Positions 40,203-48,177 of a stretch of DNA of 64,000 nt are shown here, piece after piece. The notes beneath the pieces are model-generated. The model had not been told where the DNA came from, searched no databases, and saw only the letters and a list, made by a program, of their open reading frames with translations. The DNA comes from Flammeovirgaceae bacterium SG7u.111 (lineage in GTDB: Bacteria > Bacteroidota > Bacteroidia > Cytophagales > Flammeovirgaceae): NCBI GenBank assembly GCA_034044135.1, contig CP139021.1, forward strand, positions 6,424,001 through 6,488,000. Direction: 5' to 3'. The position numbers and the translations under genes were made by a program. Within the stretch, counting starts at the first letter, position 1. Every line of letters begins with the position of its first letter.

Positions 40203-41021
40203 ATGACTTACAAGCAAATAAACGAAGCAGCAAGTTATGTAAAACAGTTTTGCCAACAGAAACCTGTCTATGGGATTATTCTTGGAACCGGACTAGGAGC
40301 TTTGGTAGATGATGTGGAAATAGCACATGAAGTTCCGTACGAAGACATTCCGAATTTTCCCACCTCTACAGTAGAATCCCACTCTGGCAAGCTAATCATA
40401 GGTTTACTTTCTGGCAAGCCCGTGATAGTAATGCAAGGTAGGTTTCATTATTATGAGGGCTACAACATGAAAGAAATTACTCTTCCTGTAAGGGTGATGA
40501 AGCTATTAGGTGTAGAAAAACTTATTGTATCTAACGCTGCGGGCGCTCTAAACCCAAGCTACCAGATAAGCGACATAATGGTGATTGATGACCATATCAA
40601 CATGCACTATGAAAACCCGCTTACGGGCAAAAACCTTGACGAGTTTGGCCCTAGATTTCCAGATATGAGCGAGCCTTACGACCAACAACTACTCGAACTT
40701 GCTCAAAAAGTAGCAAAGGAAAACAACATTACGATCAGGCAAGGAGTGTATGTAAGCCTTCCTGGACCTAACCTGGAAACCAAAGCAGAATACAAATTTA
40801 TGAGGGTGATAGGTGCGGATGCGGTAGGGATGTCGACTGTGCCAGAGGTAATAGCCGCTCGCCATATGGACATGCCAGTTTTTGCCCTTTCGGTGCTAAC
40901 AGACCTTTGCTCACCTGGAAAAGTCAAAAAAGTAGATATAAAAGATGTGCTTGCCGCCGCCGCAGTTGCCGAGCCCAAAATGACTCAGCTAATCAAAGAA
41001 TTGATAAAACAAGATAGGTAA
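40203..41021 (+). CDS. Purine nucleoside phosphorylase
   Basis: 272 residues from ATG at 40203 (MTYKQINEAASYVKQF). The frame is open back to 40110 but the extra 31 residues are basic, not conserved-looking and better left out. Motifs of the trimeric class: YGIILGTGLGALVDD, VESHSGKLIIG, MQGRFHYYEGY, VSNAAGALNP, VSLPGPNLETKAEYKF and VGMSTVPEVIAARHM. Phosphorolysis of (deoxy)inosine and guanosine in purine salvage. Matches the hpt gene further along, which uses the released base. Confidence 0.95.
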   Translation: MTYKQINEAASYVKQFCQQKPVYGIILGTGLGALVDDVEIAHEVPYEDIPNFPTSTVESHSGKLIIGLLSGKPVIVMQGRFHYYEGYNMKEITLPVRVMKLLGVEKLIVSNAAGALNPSYQISDIMVIDDHINMHYENPLTGKNLDEFGPRFPDMSEPYDQQLLELAQKVAKENNITIRQGVYVSLPGPNLETKAEYKFMRVIGADAVGMSTVPEVIAARHMDMPVFALSVLTDLCSPGKVKKVDIKDVLAAAAVAEPKMTQLIKELIKQDR

Positions 41022-41062
41022 AATAGCTCCCAGTCTGTTAAAACCATATAAAACTAGCATTT

Positions 41063-41152
41063 TCATATCAAAAAACGCATTCAGATGTGTGATATGACGA
41101 TTATTAAAGTTATAATTATCGGAGTTCGCTTTAAACCCATAAACTTTAATCG
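41063..41152. promoter_or_regulatory. Inverted repeats upstream of the UspA-like gene
   Basis: TCATATCA (41063-41070) and TGATATGA (41090-41097) are an exact 8-bp inverted repeat; immediately after, CGATTATTAAAGTT (41098-41111) is matched by AACTTTAATCG (41142-41152) with a 3-base gap. The block ends about 50 bp before the ATG. Possible operator or leader structure; no regulator is identifiable. Confidence 0.35.
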
Positions 41153-41200
41153 AAAACCATCATCAATCTAATTACCGATAACTAAAACAGGCAATACGCT

Positions 41201-42115
41201 ATGTATGCACTAAAAACAATTTTGGTTGCACTAGACCTAACCAGTATTGACAATTACCTAGTAAGGTATGCTTTAAATTATTCAAAGCTGCTCGACTTGG
41301 ATAAAATAGTATTTGTATATGTTGTCCAAGGTGTGAACCTTAAAGAAAAAGTAACAACCCCTGATGGGAACATCACAAAAAAAGAAGAAATAGCCACTAA
41401 GCTAAAAAACGAAGTAGACAAGAGTATCAGCGAGGCAGAACCTGGGCTTGAATTCGTTTTCTCAATCAAAAGTGGGGGGCACTTGAACGCGATACTTTCA
41501 GAAGCACAAAAACATGATGCTGGACAAATATTAGTTGGGAGGAAAAACTTAGCAGAAGGGCCGGGCAGACTTTCGAAAAGGCTAGCCAGAAGAGCCTTAT
41601 GCTCTGTATTGACCGTACCAGATAAATCCGAACCTGATTTTAAAAAAATCCTAGTCCCTGTAGATTTTTCGGAACATTCCCACCTCGCCGTAGAAAGAAG
41701 CATCAGCGTAGCTAAAAAACACAACCTAGAACTACAATGCATGCATATCTACAACCTTCCTAATGGATACTTGGCATCGGGGAAAAGTAAAGAAGAGTTC
41801 TCCAAGATAATGAAGTCAAACGCACAAAAAAGATGGAACCACTTTTTAAGCGAAATAGATACCCAAGGCATGGAAATCAATTGTAAATTCTTTCTAGATA
41901 TGCGCGCTAACCCTGCTAAGCTGATTTATAACACGGCTCTAATAGAACATGTCGATATGATCATATTAGGCTCGAGGGGAAGGACTAACGTAGCAGCAGC
42001 CTTTATTGGAAGTACCACAGAAAAATTATTAGGAGAAAACATGAGTATCCCAACCCTTGTGGTAAAAAACCGTACGTATAACCTAGGATTTTTCGATGCC
42101 TTGTTGAACTTCTAA
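41201..42115 (+). CDS. Tandem universal stress protein (UspA family)
   Basis: 304 residues made of two Usp domains (1-145 and 146-285). The first begins LKTILVALDLTSIDN, the second FKKILVPVDFSEHSHLAVE. The C-terminal nucleotide-binding motif G-x2-G-x9-G-S/T is seen in LGSRGRTNVAAAFIGSTTEKLL in the second domain and degenerate in the first (VGRKNLAEGPGRLSKRL). Cytosolic, typically ATP-binding, induced by growth arrest or stress. Monocistronic with its own terminator. Confidence 0.9.
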   Translation: MYALKTILVALDLTSIDNYLVRYALNYSKLLDLDKIVFVYVVQGVNLKEKVTTPDGNITKKEEIATKLKNEVDKSISEAEPGLEFVFSIKSGGHLNAILSEAQKHDAGQILVGRKNLAEGPGRLSKRLARRALCSVLTVPDKSEPDFKKILVPVDFSEHSHLAVERSISVAKKHNLELQCMHIYNLPNGYLASGKSKEEFSKIMKSNAQKRWNHFLSEIDTQGMEINCKFFLDMRANPAKLIYNTALIEHVDMIILGSRGRTNVAAAFIGSTTEKLLGENMSIPTLVVKNRTYNLGFFDALLNF

Positions 42116-42178
42116 GTTACAACTCGGCATCATCCCAAACCTTATCAACCACCAAATAGCACGACTTAAACTCATTTC

Positions 42179-42215
42179 AATGCTGGATATCGTATCCGTG
42201 CACCAGCATTTTTTT
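42179..42215 (+). terminator. Intrinsic terminator after the UspA-like gene
   Basis: AATGCTGG (42179-42186) pairs with CCAGCATT (42203-42210), followed by T5 (the T-tract extends through the stem's last T). Confidence 0.88.
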
Positions 42216-42241
42216 CGAACCATAAAAGTTAAAAAAAGAAC

Positions 42242-42991
42242 ATGAGTGAAATGCTCACCTCAGCAGGCCTCATTAGCTTGCTTACCCTCACCCTGCTCGA
42301 AATCATCTTAGGCATTGACAATATCATTTTTATCTCAATAGTAGCAGGTAAACTACCTGAATCACAAAGGGGTAAAGCTCGTTCTATAGGGATTTTGCTT
42401 GCATTAGGCGTAAGAATTTTGCTTCTCTTAGGAATCACATGGATCATTGGTTTGCAAGAGCCACTTATCGAGCTTGGCTTTTTAGAAATATTTGGACTAG
42501 ACCCAAATTTGAGTGGCAAAGATTTGATTTTACTGATAGGTGGTCTATTTCTGATGGGTAAAAGTGTCGCAGAAATTCACGACAAAATAGAAGGTGAACA
42601 CCATGATTCACCTAAGGCCAAAGTAAATAGCCTGGGAAAAGCCATTATCCAAATTGTATTGATCGACATCGTATTCTCTTTCGACTCTATCCTTACCGCT
42701 GTTGGTTTGGTAAAAAACGTGGCGATCATGATCACCGCAGTAATCATTTCTTTGAGTGTAATGCTGTTCTTTGCCAAGGCTATTGGTGATTTTGTAGAGA
42801 AGAACCCAACACTCAAAATGTTGGCACTTTCCTTCTTAGTGCTTATAGGCTTCTTATTAGTGGTAGAAGGGTTTGGCGAGCACATTCCAAAAGGGTACGT
42901 TTACTTCGCCATGGCATTTGCTTTTATTGTTGAGATGATCAACATGCGAGTTCGCAAGAAGACAATCCGGCAAGAATTACTAGATGAATAA
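42242..42991 (+). CDS. TerC family integral membrane protein
   Basis: 249 residues, about seven helices. Family signature: LEIILGIDNIIFISIVAGKLPE, with the acidic residues in the first helices, and VLIDIVFSFDSILTAVGL, the mirrored acidic pair. GFLLVVEGFGEHIPKGYVYFAMAF is also typical. TerC-family proteins are linked to tellurite resistance and manganese export at the secretory membrane. The 3' end overlaps the converging AlbA-domain gene by 12 bp. Confidence 0.93.
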   Translation: MSEMLTSAGLISLLTLTLLEIILGIDNIIFISIVAGKLPESQRGKARSIGILLALGVRILLLLGITWIIGLQEPLIELGFLEIFGLDPNLSGKDLILLIGGLFLMGKSVAEIHDKIEGEHHDSPKAKVNSLGKAIIQIVLIDIVFSFDSILTAVGLVKNVAIMITAVIISLSVMLFFAKAIGDFVEKNPTLKMLALSFLVLIGFLLVVEGFGEHIPKGYVYFAMAFAFIVEMINMRVRKKTIRQELLDE

Positions 42992-43741
42992 TCGACGGGG
43001 GGTATCTTGCCCTCTTCCTACGGGAGGTTCACCTTTCATGGTGTAAAGGTCGCCATTGTCAGACGGGTGAACTTCCAACACATTTGCCAACGTAAGCTTC
43101 ACCAACACATCCGATGCTTCATGAGGCTTTATACTTGTATTTTCAGCCAAATACCGCATGTTTAACGTCTGGGTCCGATGAAAGCAGCGTAAAAGGGATT
43201 GCTCCACCTCCCCGTATTTAACTAAGTTGTCTTGATTTTTAGTCTGCCCTTTAAGCACCTTACGAACTTCCCGGCTCGTCTGCACGCTTTTGTCCTCCAC
43301 CCTTATATACGCTCTGCCAATTTTTCTTTTCAAATTGTAAATCAAGAAAACTGGTTTCTGAATGCTTTCTTTTATTTTGAACACCAACACATCACGCTTC
43401 GCTGTCACTTTCACCCGCTCCAGTTGATAGTCTATAATTGGACTGCAGTGCTTGTCAATCACCTCCTGCATCGCAAACTCATCATCTTCGGCATGTTTGA
43501 GGCCTAGTACCGAACCATCATCATCTACTCCTATGAGTAAATACCCACCTTTCCTATTGGCGAAAGCCACGACTTCGCGCAGCACCTTGAGCGGATCAGC
43601 AACTTTTCGCTTAAATTCCACTTGAAGCCCTTCCCCCATTCCAGCGAGCTTCTTTACATCGTTCAGGTTCATGTCTTTTCGTTCTAAGTGATTGCCTATT
43701 AAACAGAGAACTTGGTAGTAGGGTTTCCCCACTTCCAACAT
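42980..43741 (-). CDS. AlbA_2 (Schlafen-like) DNA-binding domain protein
   Basis: 253 residues. N-terminal AlbA_2 domain: GEGLQVEFKRKVADPLKVLREVVAFANRKGG and YLLIGVDDDGSVLGL, followed by a winged-helix-like C terminus (VEQSLLRCFHRTQTLNMRYLAENTSIKPHEA). Such proteins are putative transcriptional regulators or nucleic-acid binding proteins. A second start at 43672 (MNLNDVKKLAG) gives 230 residues and directly precedes the conserved domain, so it may be the real one. No ATPase (AAA_4) motif is evident beyond the AlbA domain. Confidence 0.82.
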   Translation of the reverse strand: MLEVGKPYYQVLCLIGNHLERKDMNLNDVKKLAGMGEGLQVEFKRKVADPLKVLREVVAFANRKGGYLLIGVDDDGSVLGLKHAEDDEFAMQEVIDKHCSPIIDYQLERVKVTAKRDVLVFKIKESIQKPVFLIYNLKRKIGRAYIRVEDKSVQTSREVRKVLKGQTKNQDNLVKYGEVEQSLLRCFHRTQTLNMRYLAENTSIKPHEASDVLVKLTLANVLEVHPSDNGDLYTMKGEPPVGRGQDTPRRLFI

Positions 43742-43820
43742 AAGGGAATTTGGGAAATTTTCAAAATAGCAAACCTACTTTTGGAATAAAGATAGGTAAG
43801 AAAGGCAAAAGCAATTGGGC

Positions 43821-43845
43821 AAAAAAAGAGCCCCAGAAGGGACTC
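43821..43845 (-). terminator. Intrinsic terminator of hpt
   Basis: Minus strand: GAGTCCC, TTCT loop, GGGGCTC (7 bp, one G-T), then seven T. Confidence 0.9.
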
Positions 43846-43875
43846 TCAATTTCAAATACGAAGTATTTTAGAATG

Positions 43876-44406
43876 CTAATCTTCATCTAGCACATAAATA
43901 TGGGGCAAGTTCCTACCCAGACCATTATAATCCAACCCATAACCTACCACAAACTCATTCTTGATTTCAAACCCCAAATAATCAATCTTCACATCGGTCT
44001 GAAGGGCTTCAGGCTTAAACAGTAAAGAGGCAAGTTTGATAGAGGCTGGCTTATACTTAATCAATTCACCCAAGAGACTTTTCATAGTCAATCCCGTATC
44101 AATAATATCTTCTACTATGATCACGTCCCGGCCTTCAATCTCCCTATCGAAGCCGATCAACTGCACTACTTTCCCACTGCTTTTGGTATCGATGTACGAA
44201 GAATATTTAATAAAGGAAAACTCGGCAGGCATATCAATATTCTTTGCCAGCTCCGACAAAAACATAAAAGCGCCATTAAGCACTCCAATCAGAATTGGCT
44301 CCTTCCCCTCATAATCTTTCATCACTTGTGCACCAAGCTCTTTTACTTTTGCACTTACCGCCTTGTCGTCAATATAAATCTTGAATTTTTTATCGTGAAC
44401 TTGCAT
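43876..44406 (-). CDS. hpt: Hypoxanthine phosphoribosyltransferase
   Basis: 176 residues starting at 44406 (MQVHDKKFKIYIDDK). The frame is open to 44472 but a -7 element TATTTTTGC (44467-44459) lies inside that stretch, so the extension is not transcribed. Motifs: PILIGVLNGAFMFLSEL, SFIKYSSYIDTKSSGKV, and the PRPP loop VIIVEDIIDTGLTMKSL. Salvages hypoxanthine and guanine to IMP and GMP. Length is normal for the family. Confidence 0.94.
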   Translation of the reverse strand: MQVHDKKFKIYIDDKAVSAKVKELGAQVMKDYEGKEPILIGVLNGAFMFLSELAKNIDMPAEFSFIKYSSYIDTKSSGKVVQLIGFDREIEGRDVIIVEDIIDTGLTMKSLLGELIKYKPASIKLASLLFKPEALQTDVKIDYLGFEIKNEFVVGYGLDYNGLGRNLPHIYVLDED

Positions 44407-44458
44407 CTTTAATCGAGGAGAATCATTGTTTTTGTAAAAAGAAGGCAAACTTACGAAG

Positions 44459-44467
44459 GCAAAAATA
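44459..44467 (-). promoter_or_regulatory. -7 element of hpt
   Basis: Minus-strand TATTTTTGC, a perfect TAnnTTTGC, 52 bp before the chosen hpt start. Confidence 0.5.
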
Positions 44468-44604
44468 GGCATCGAAATATATTAGAACATTTTTTGGGAA
44501 AAGCATGGAGAAGAAAAGGTTTTATTCCATCCCCCCTGCCTTACGTAAAAAGCTCGTCGCTTAAAAAGCCTAATCACCAACCCCTAAAATCAAGTCCTCA
44601 CTAT

Positions 44605-45201
44605 CTAACCCTTAATCCTCTTCACCACCTCGGTAAAAAGCATATCCACAGAATCTTTCTCCTCCTGTTTATCGGTATGCACCACTATTTCGGGTGAAAC
44701 AGGTGCTTCAAATGGGGAATCGATACCTGTAAAGTTCTTGATCTCACCCTTACGAGCTTTTTCGTACAAGCCCTTCACATCCCTTTTTTCACAAGCCTCC
44801 AACGAGCAACTCACGTGTACCTCCACAAACTGACCTTCGGGAAATAATGCCCTCACCTCATCCCTATCTGCCTGAAAGGGTGAGATAAACGCGCAAAGCA
44901 CAATCACACCAGCATCGGTAAACAAACGAGCCACTTCCCCTACCCTACGAACATTTTCCTTGCGGCCATCAGCCGTAAAGGCCAGGTCCTTATTCAACCC
45001 ACGACGAACATTATCGCCATCCAGCATATAAGTGTGGTAACCCGCCTTGTGCAACCGAATCTCCAACTGATTAGCCAACGTAGACTTCCCAGACCCCGAA
45101 AGCCCCGTAAACCAAATAGCCAAAGACTTATGCCCAAAGCTTTCATTACGCATTTGCTGATTGATAGTGACTTTTTGTGGTATAATGTCTTTATTTGCCA
45201 T
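44605..45201 (-). CDS. cysC: Adenylylsulfate (APS) kinase
   Basis: 198 residues, single-domain. P-loop [79 protein letters not shown] segments; C-terminal [13 protein letters not shown]. It makes PAPS from APS and ATP. No cysD/cysN/cysH genes are near. It sits directly next to, and divergent from, the exporter gene of the polysaccharide cluster, so supply of PAPS for a sulfated glycan is possible; no sulfotransferase is seen in the window. The 288 bp up to the next gene hold TTAG-rich repeats. Confidence 0.94.
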   Translation of the reverse strand: MANKDIIPQKVTINQQMRNESFGHKSLAIWFTGLSGSGKSTLANQLEIRLHKAGYHTYMLDGDNVRRGLNKDLAFTADGRKENVRRVGEVARLFTDAGVIVLCAFISPFQADRDEVRALFPEGQFVEVHVSCSLEACEKRDVKGLYEKARKGEIKNFTGIDSPFEAPVSPEIVVHTDKQEEKDSVDMLFTEVVKRIKG

Positions 45202-45207
45202 GGAGTC

Positions 45208-45418
45208 AGGATTTAGTTATTAGTTTTTGAGGTTTTAGATTTAAAAAAAATTGCCCACAGAGCTCGCTATAAAGATATTGCAATTGATCAATCTCCTGAT
45301 TTATGCTCTAAAAAGCTAAAGAATTCCAAAGATAGAACAGATCTAAGAAAACCAAAGCCCAATCTCTAGAAACCAACACCTACCAACAAACCCCTAATCC
45401 CTACTAACTAATTCCTAA
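45208..45418. repeat. TTAG-rich inverted repeats upstream of wzm
   Basis: AGGATTTAGTTATTAG at 45208-45223 is matched in inverted orientation by CCTACTAACTAATTCCTAA at 45400-45418 (14 of 16 in the core). The ends bound about 210 bp with no gene. The right arm is in turn an exact 19-bp inverted copy of 46368-46386. Confidence 0.6.
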
Positions 45419-45489
45419 AACTTCTTGCATCTCAACAAAGGAAATTACAATTTTGGGTCAAGTAATCAGAACACAGTAACCTAACATAT

Positions 45490-46371
45490 ATGACTAGCAA
45501 CCCTAGTTTGGAAAAGACGGCAAATACTGAACAGGAAAAGTGGGATATTGATATCCAACCTAAACATGGACTTTTTGACCTCCACCTTGACGAAGTTTGG
45601 AAGTATAGGGACTTGGTTCGTCTTTTCGTCCGACGAGATTTTGTAGCAGCTTACAAACAAACTGTATTTGGGCACTTATGGCACTTTTTAAATCCTTTGT
45701 TCACAACCTTCATGTTCTTTTTAGTCTTTCACAGGATAGCTAAGATCTCTACAGACGGGTTACCACCTATCTTGTTTTACATGTGTGGGAATATTTGCTG
45801 GGGCTATTTTGCAAAATGCTTTAACTCTACTTCCAACACCTTTGTAGCCAATGCAGGAATATTTGGGAAAGTATACTTTCCCCGCTTAGTAGCACCACTG
45901 TCCAATGTTATATCTTCTCTAATCTCTTTTAGCATCCAAATGCTCATGTTTTTATGCTTTATGGCATATTACCTATGGCAAGGAGCCAATGTACACCCTG
46001 GTTGGTGGATATTGGCAGTTCCAATATTGCTGTTAATCATGGCCACTCTTGGTTTAGGATTTGGCGTTATTGTTTCCTCACTCACTACCAAATACCGTGA
46101 CCTTACAATTTTTGTAGGGTTTGGAGTAACCCTATTAATGTATGCTACTCCCGTTATCTACCCTATATCAAGCCTTTCTCCAAAACTCCAAAGCTTAATG
46201 TTGCTCAATCCTTTGGCTCCGATCATAGAAGGCTTTCGCTTCGCATTCCTTGGCCAAGGAATCTTTAACCTAAGCATGCTTGGTTACAGTGCGGGAGTTT
46301 CTCTTGTCGTCTTTATCGTTGGCATTATCCTATTTAACAAAACCGAAAAGAACTTTATGGATACGGTTTAG
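45490..46371 (+). CDS. wzm: ABC-2 polysaccharide exporter, membrane subunit (Wzm-like)
   Basis: 293 residues with about six hydrophobic helices in the C-terminal 230 residues (HLWHFLNPLFTTFMFFLVFHRIAKI, SFSIQMLMFLCFMAYYLW, GWWILAVPILLLIMATLGLGFGVIVSSL, FVGFGVTLLMYATPVIYPISSL). The cytosolic N terminus includes VWKYRDLVRLFVRRDFVAAYKQT, a typical Wzm/TagG gate-helix start. Exports a finished O-antigen-type or capsular glycan. The stop codon lies inside a 19-bp repeat arm. The partner ATPase follows after a broken four-helix-bundle gene rather than immediately. Confidence 0.93.
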   Translation: MTSNPSLEKTANTEQEKWDIDIQPKHGLFDLHLDEVWKYRDLVRLFVRRDFVAAYKQTVFGHLWHFLNPLFTTFMFFLVFHRIAKISTDGLPPILFYMCGNICWGYFAKCFNSTSNTFVANAGIFGKVYFPRLVAPLSNVISSLISFSIQMLMFLCFMAYYLWQGANVHPGWWILAVPILLLIMATLGLGFGVIVSSLTTKYRDLTIFVGFGVTLLMYATPVIYPISSLSPKLQSLMLLNPLAPIIEGFRFAFLGQGIFNLSMLGYSAGVSLVVFIVGIILFNKTEKNFMDTV

Positions 46372-46881
46372 GAATTAGTTAGTAGGTGTTGGAGATTGGG
46401 TTTTAGGCAGTAGGGATTAGGAGTTTTGGAATTAGCTAATTCCAAAAGATAGTTTATGAAAGATGAAGATTTTGACTTTAAGAAGTTGACTGTATGGCAA
46501 CAAGCTGTCGACTTTGCCAGTGATGTTATTGACTTATGCGAAAGGCTTGAAACATCTCGAAATCATTTTCGATTAATAGAACAAATAGAAGCTGCTGTAA
46601 CTTCCATATCAATGAATATAGCAGAAGGAAAAGGCAGAAATTCCTCAAAAGAGTTCATCCAGTTTTTAGCATATGCAGAGGTCCTTTGTATGAAACAATC
46701 ACCTTATTAGAAATTTTCAAAAAGAGAGGTTGGATTTCATCAGAAGAATATCAAACTTTAGAGCTGGAAAGTATCGAAATTGCCAAAATGCTAAACGCAT
46801 TAATTAATTACAGCAATAAGAAAAAGGATTAAATAAAAGCCAATACCCAATATCTAACACCCTAATCAAACAACTAATCCT
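46368..46881. repeat. TTAG-rich inverted repeats around the four-helix-bundle gene
   Basis: TTAGGAATTAGTTAGTAGG at 46368-46386 is followed by GTGTTGGAGATTGGGTTTTAGG; the far side (46845-46881) read in reverse complement gives AGGATTAGTTGTTTGATTAG then GGTGTTAGATATTGGGTATT. The same G/T-rich motifs occur in the same order, so the arms look homologous but diverged. They enclose the frameshifted gene and reach to within 13 bp of wzt. Confidence 0.6.
46456..46832 (+). pseudogene. Frameshifted four-helix-bundle protein (23S rRNA intervening-sequence type)
   Basis: The first frame (46456-46710) reads FDFKKLTVWQQAVDFASDVI ... ISMNIAEGKGRNSSKEFIQF and then LAYAEVLCMKQSPY-stop. Adding one A after 46677 restores the family continuation (YARGPLYETITLLEIFKKRG) and runs to the stop at 46832, giving about 125 residues, the normal length for this family. 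So a one-base deletion has broken the gene, unless it is a sequencing error. These small helical proteins are common, often mobile, and of unclear function; the diversity-generating retroelement protein Avd is a distant relative. It interrupts the wzm-wzt pair. Confidence 0.85.
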
Positions 46882-46893
46882 TAACAACTAAAC

Positions 46894-48168
46894 ATGCCAG
46901 TACTAAAAGTAGAAAATCTATCCAAACAATACCGACTGGGAACGGTGGGAAGCAAGACCTTGCGGGACGACATGGCTCGTTTCTGGGCAAATGTGCGTGG
47001 AAAAGAAGACCCAACGGCAAAGATAGGCGAGGTGAACGACCGTGCCACCAAAGGAGACAGCGACTACGTTTGGGCATTAAAAGACATCAATTTTGAAGTG
47101 GAACAAGGGGAAATATTAGGCATTATAGGAAAGAATGGTGCTGGAAAATCTACCTTACTAAAAATACTCTCAAAAGTAACCGGACCCACCACAGGAAGGA
47201 TACGAGCAAAGGGTAGAATAGCTTCTTTGCTGGAAGTAGGCACAGGCTTCCACCCCGAACTAACAGGCAGGGAAAACATCTACCTTAACGGAGCTATATT
47301 AGGCATGACCCGAGTAGAGATCACTGCCAAGCTTGAAGAAATAGTGGAGTTTGCAGGTGTAGCTAAATACATTGACACCCCCGTAAAACGCTACTCTTCT
47401 GGTATGACCGTTCGACTAGGCTTTGCTGTAGCGGCACATCTTGAACCTGAAATCTTAATAGTTGATGAAGTTCTTGCAGTAGGTGATGCAGAATTTCAAA
47501 AAAAGGCTATTGGAAAGATGCAAGATGTAAGTAAAGGAGAGGGGAGAACTGTATTATTTGTGAGCCATAATATGGCAAGCGTAAGAAAATTGTGTAACAG
47601 AGGGATTTTACTTGATCGGGGAGGTAAGACGCTAGAAGATAATATTGACAAGGTCATATCGTCTTATCTGAGCTATGGTGAGAAGGCTTTGAATAAAACA
47701 TACTTTAGTTTTGATAAAGATACTAGCTTACCTATTCAAATTAGAAAAATTTTATTACTTAATAATATAGGGCACGAAACTACTTTATTTGACTATTATG
47801 ACAATGTAAGCCTAGAAATCCACTTTGATATAAATATCCCTAGTAAACATTACTACTCTGTCATAGTACTACACGACAATATGGGAAATATATTATTTAC
47901 TTCAGCAAACGATGATATGAAATATTCCGAACTAGCTAACCTCAGACCTGGAAGTTATGAATATCGTATTAAGCTACCTTCTAAAATTCTTCGAGCAGGT
48001 GACTATACTGTAACCCTAAGCTTCATTGATAGATCTACAAGAATCAAAGATAAAAAAGAAAGACTCATTTCTTTTTCTATTGAGGATACTACATCTTACA
48101 GAGCCATTAATAATCAGTATAGACCAACTATAATTGCTCCTGAAATACCCTGGCACATAACTTTATAA
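46894..48168 (+). CDS. wzt: ABC polysaccharide exporter, ATPase subunit with C-terminal Wzt domain
   Basis: 424 residues. Residues 1-250 are the ATPase: Walker A IIGKNGAGKSTLLKILS, signature YSSGMTVRLGFAVAAHL, Walker B EILIVDEVLAVGD, H-switch VSHN. Residues about 260-424 form a beta-rich Wzt_C-like domain (IRKILLLNNIGHETTLFDYYD, SLEIHFDINIP, GDYTVTLSFID) that in O9a-type systems recognises the finished glycan end. The G+C of the C-terminal domain is visibly lower than that of the ATPase part, consistent with swapping of the substrate-recognition end. Ten bp before the CBS-NeuB gene. Confidence 0.94.
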   Translation: MPVLKVENLSKQYRLGTVGSKTLRDDMARFWANVRGKEDPTAKIGEVNDRATKGDSDYVWALKDINFEVEQGEILGIIGKNGAGKSTLLKILSKVTGPTTGRIRAKGRIASLLEVGTGFHPELTGRENIYLNGAILGMTRVEITAKLEEIVEFAGVAKYIDTPVKRYSSGMTVRLGFAVAAHLEPEILIVDEVLAVGDAEFQKKAIGKMQDVSKGEGRTVLFVSHNMASVRKLCNRGILLDRGGKTLEDNIDKVISSYLSYGEKALNKTYFSFDKDTSLPIQIRKILLLNNIGHETTLFDYYDNVSLEIHFDINIPSKHYYSVIVLHDNMGNILFTSANDDMKYSELANLRPGSYEYRIKLPSKILRAGDYTVTLSFIDRSTRIKDKKERLISFSIEDTTSYRAINNQYRPTIIAPEIPWHITL

Positions 48169-48177
48169 CTATTTATT

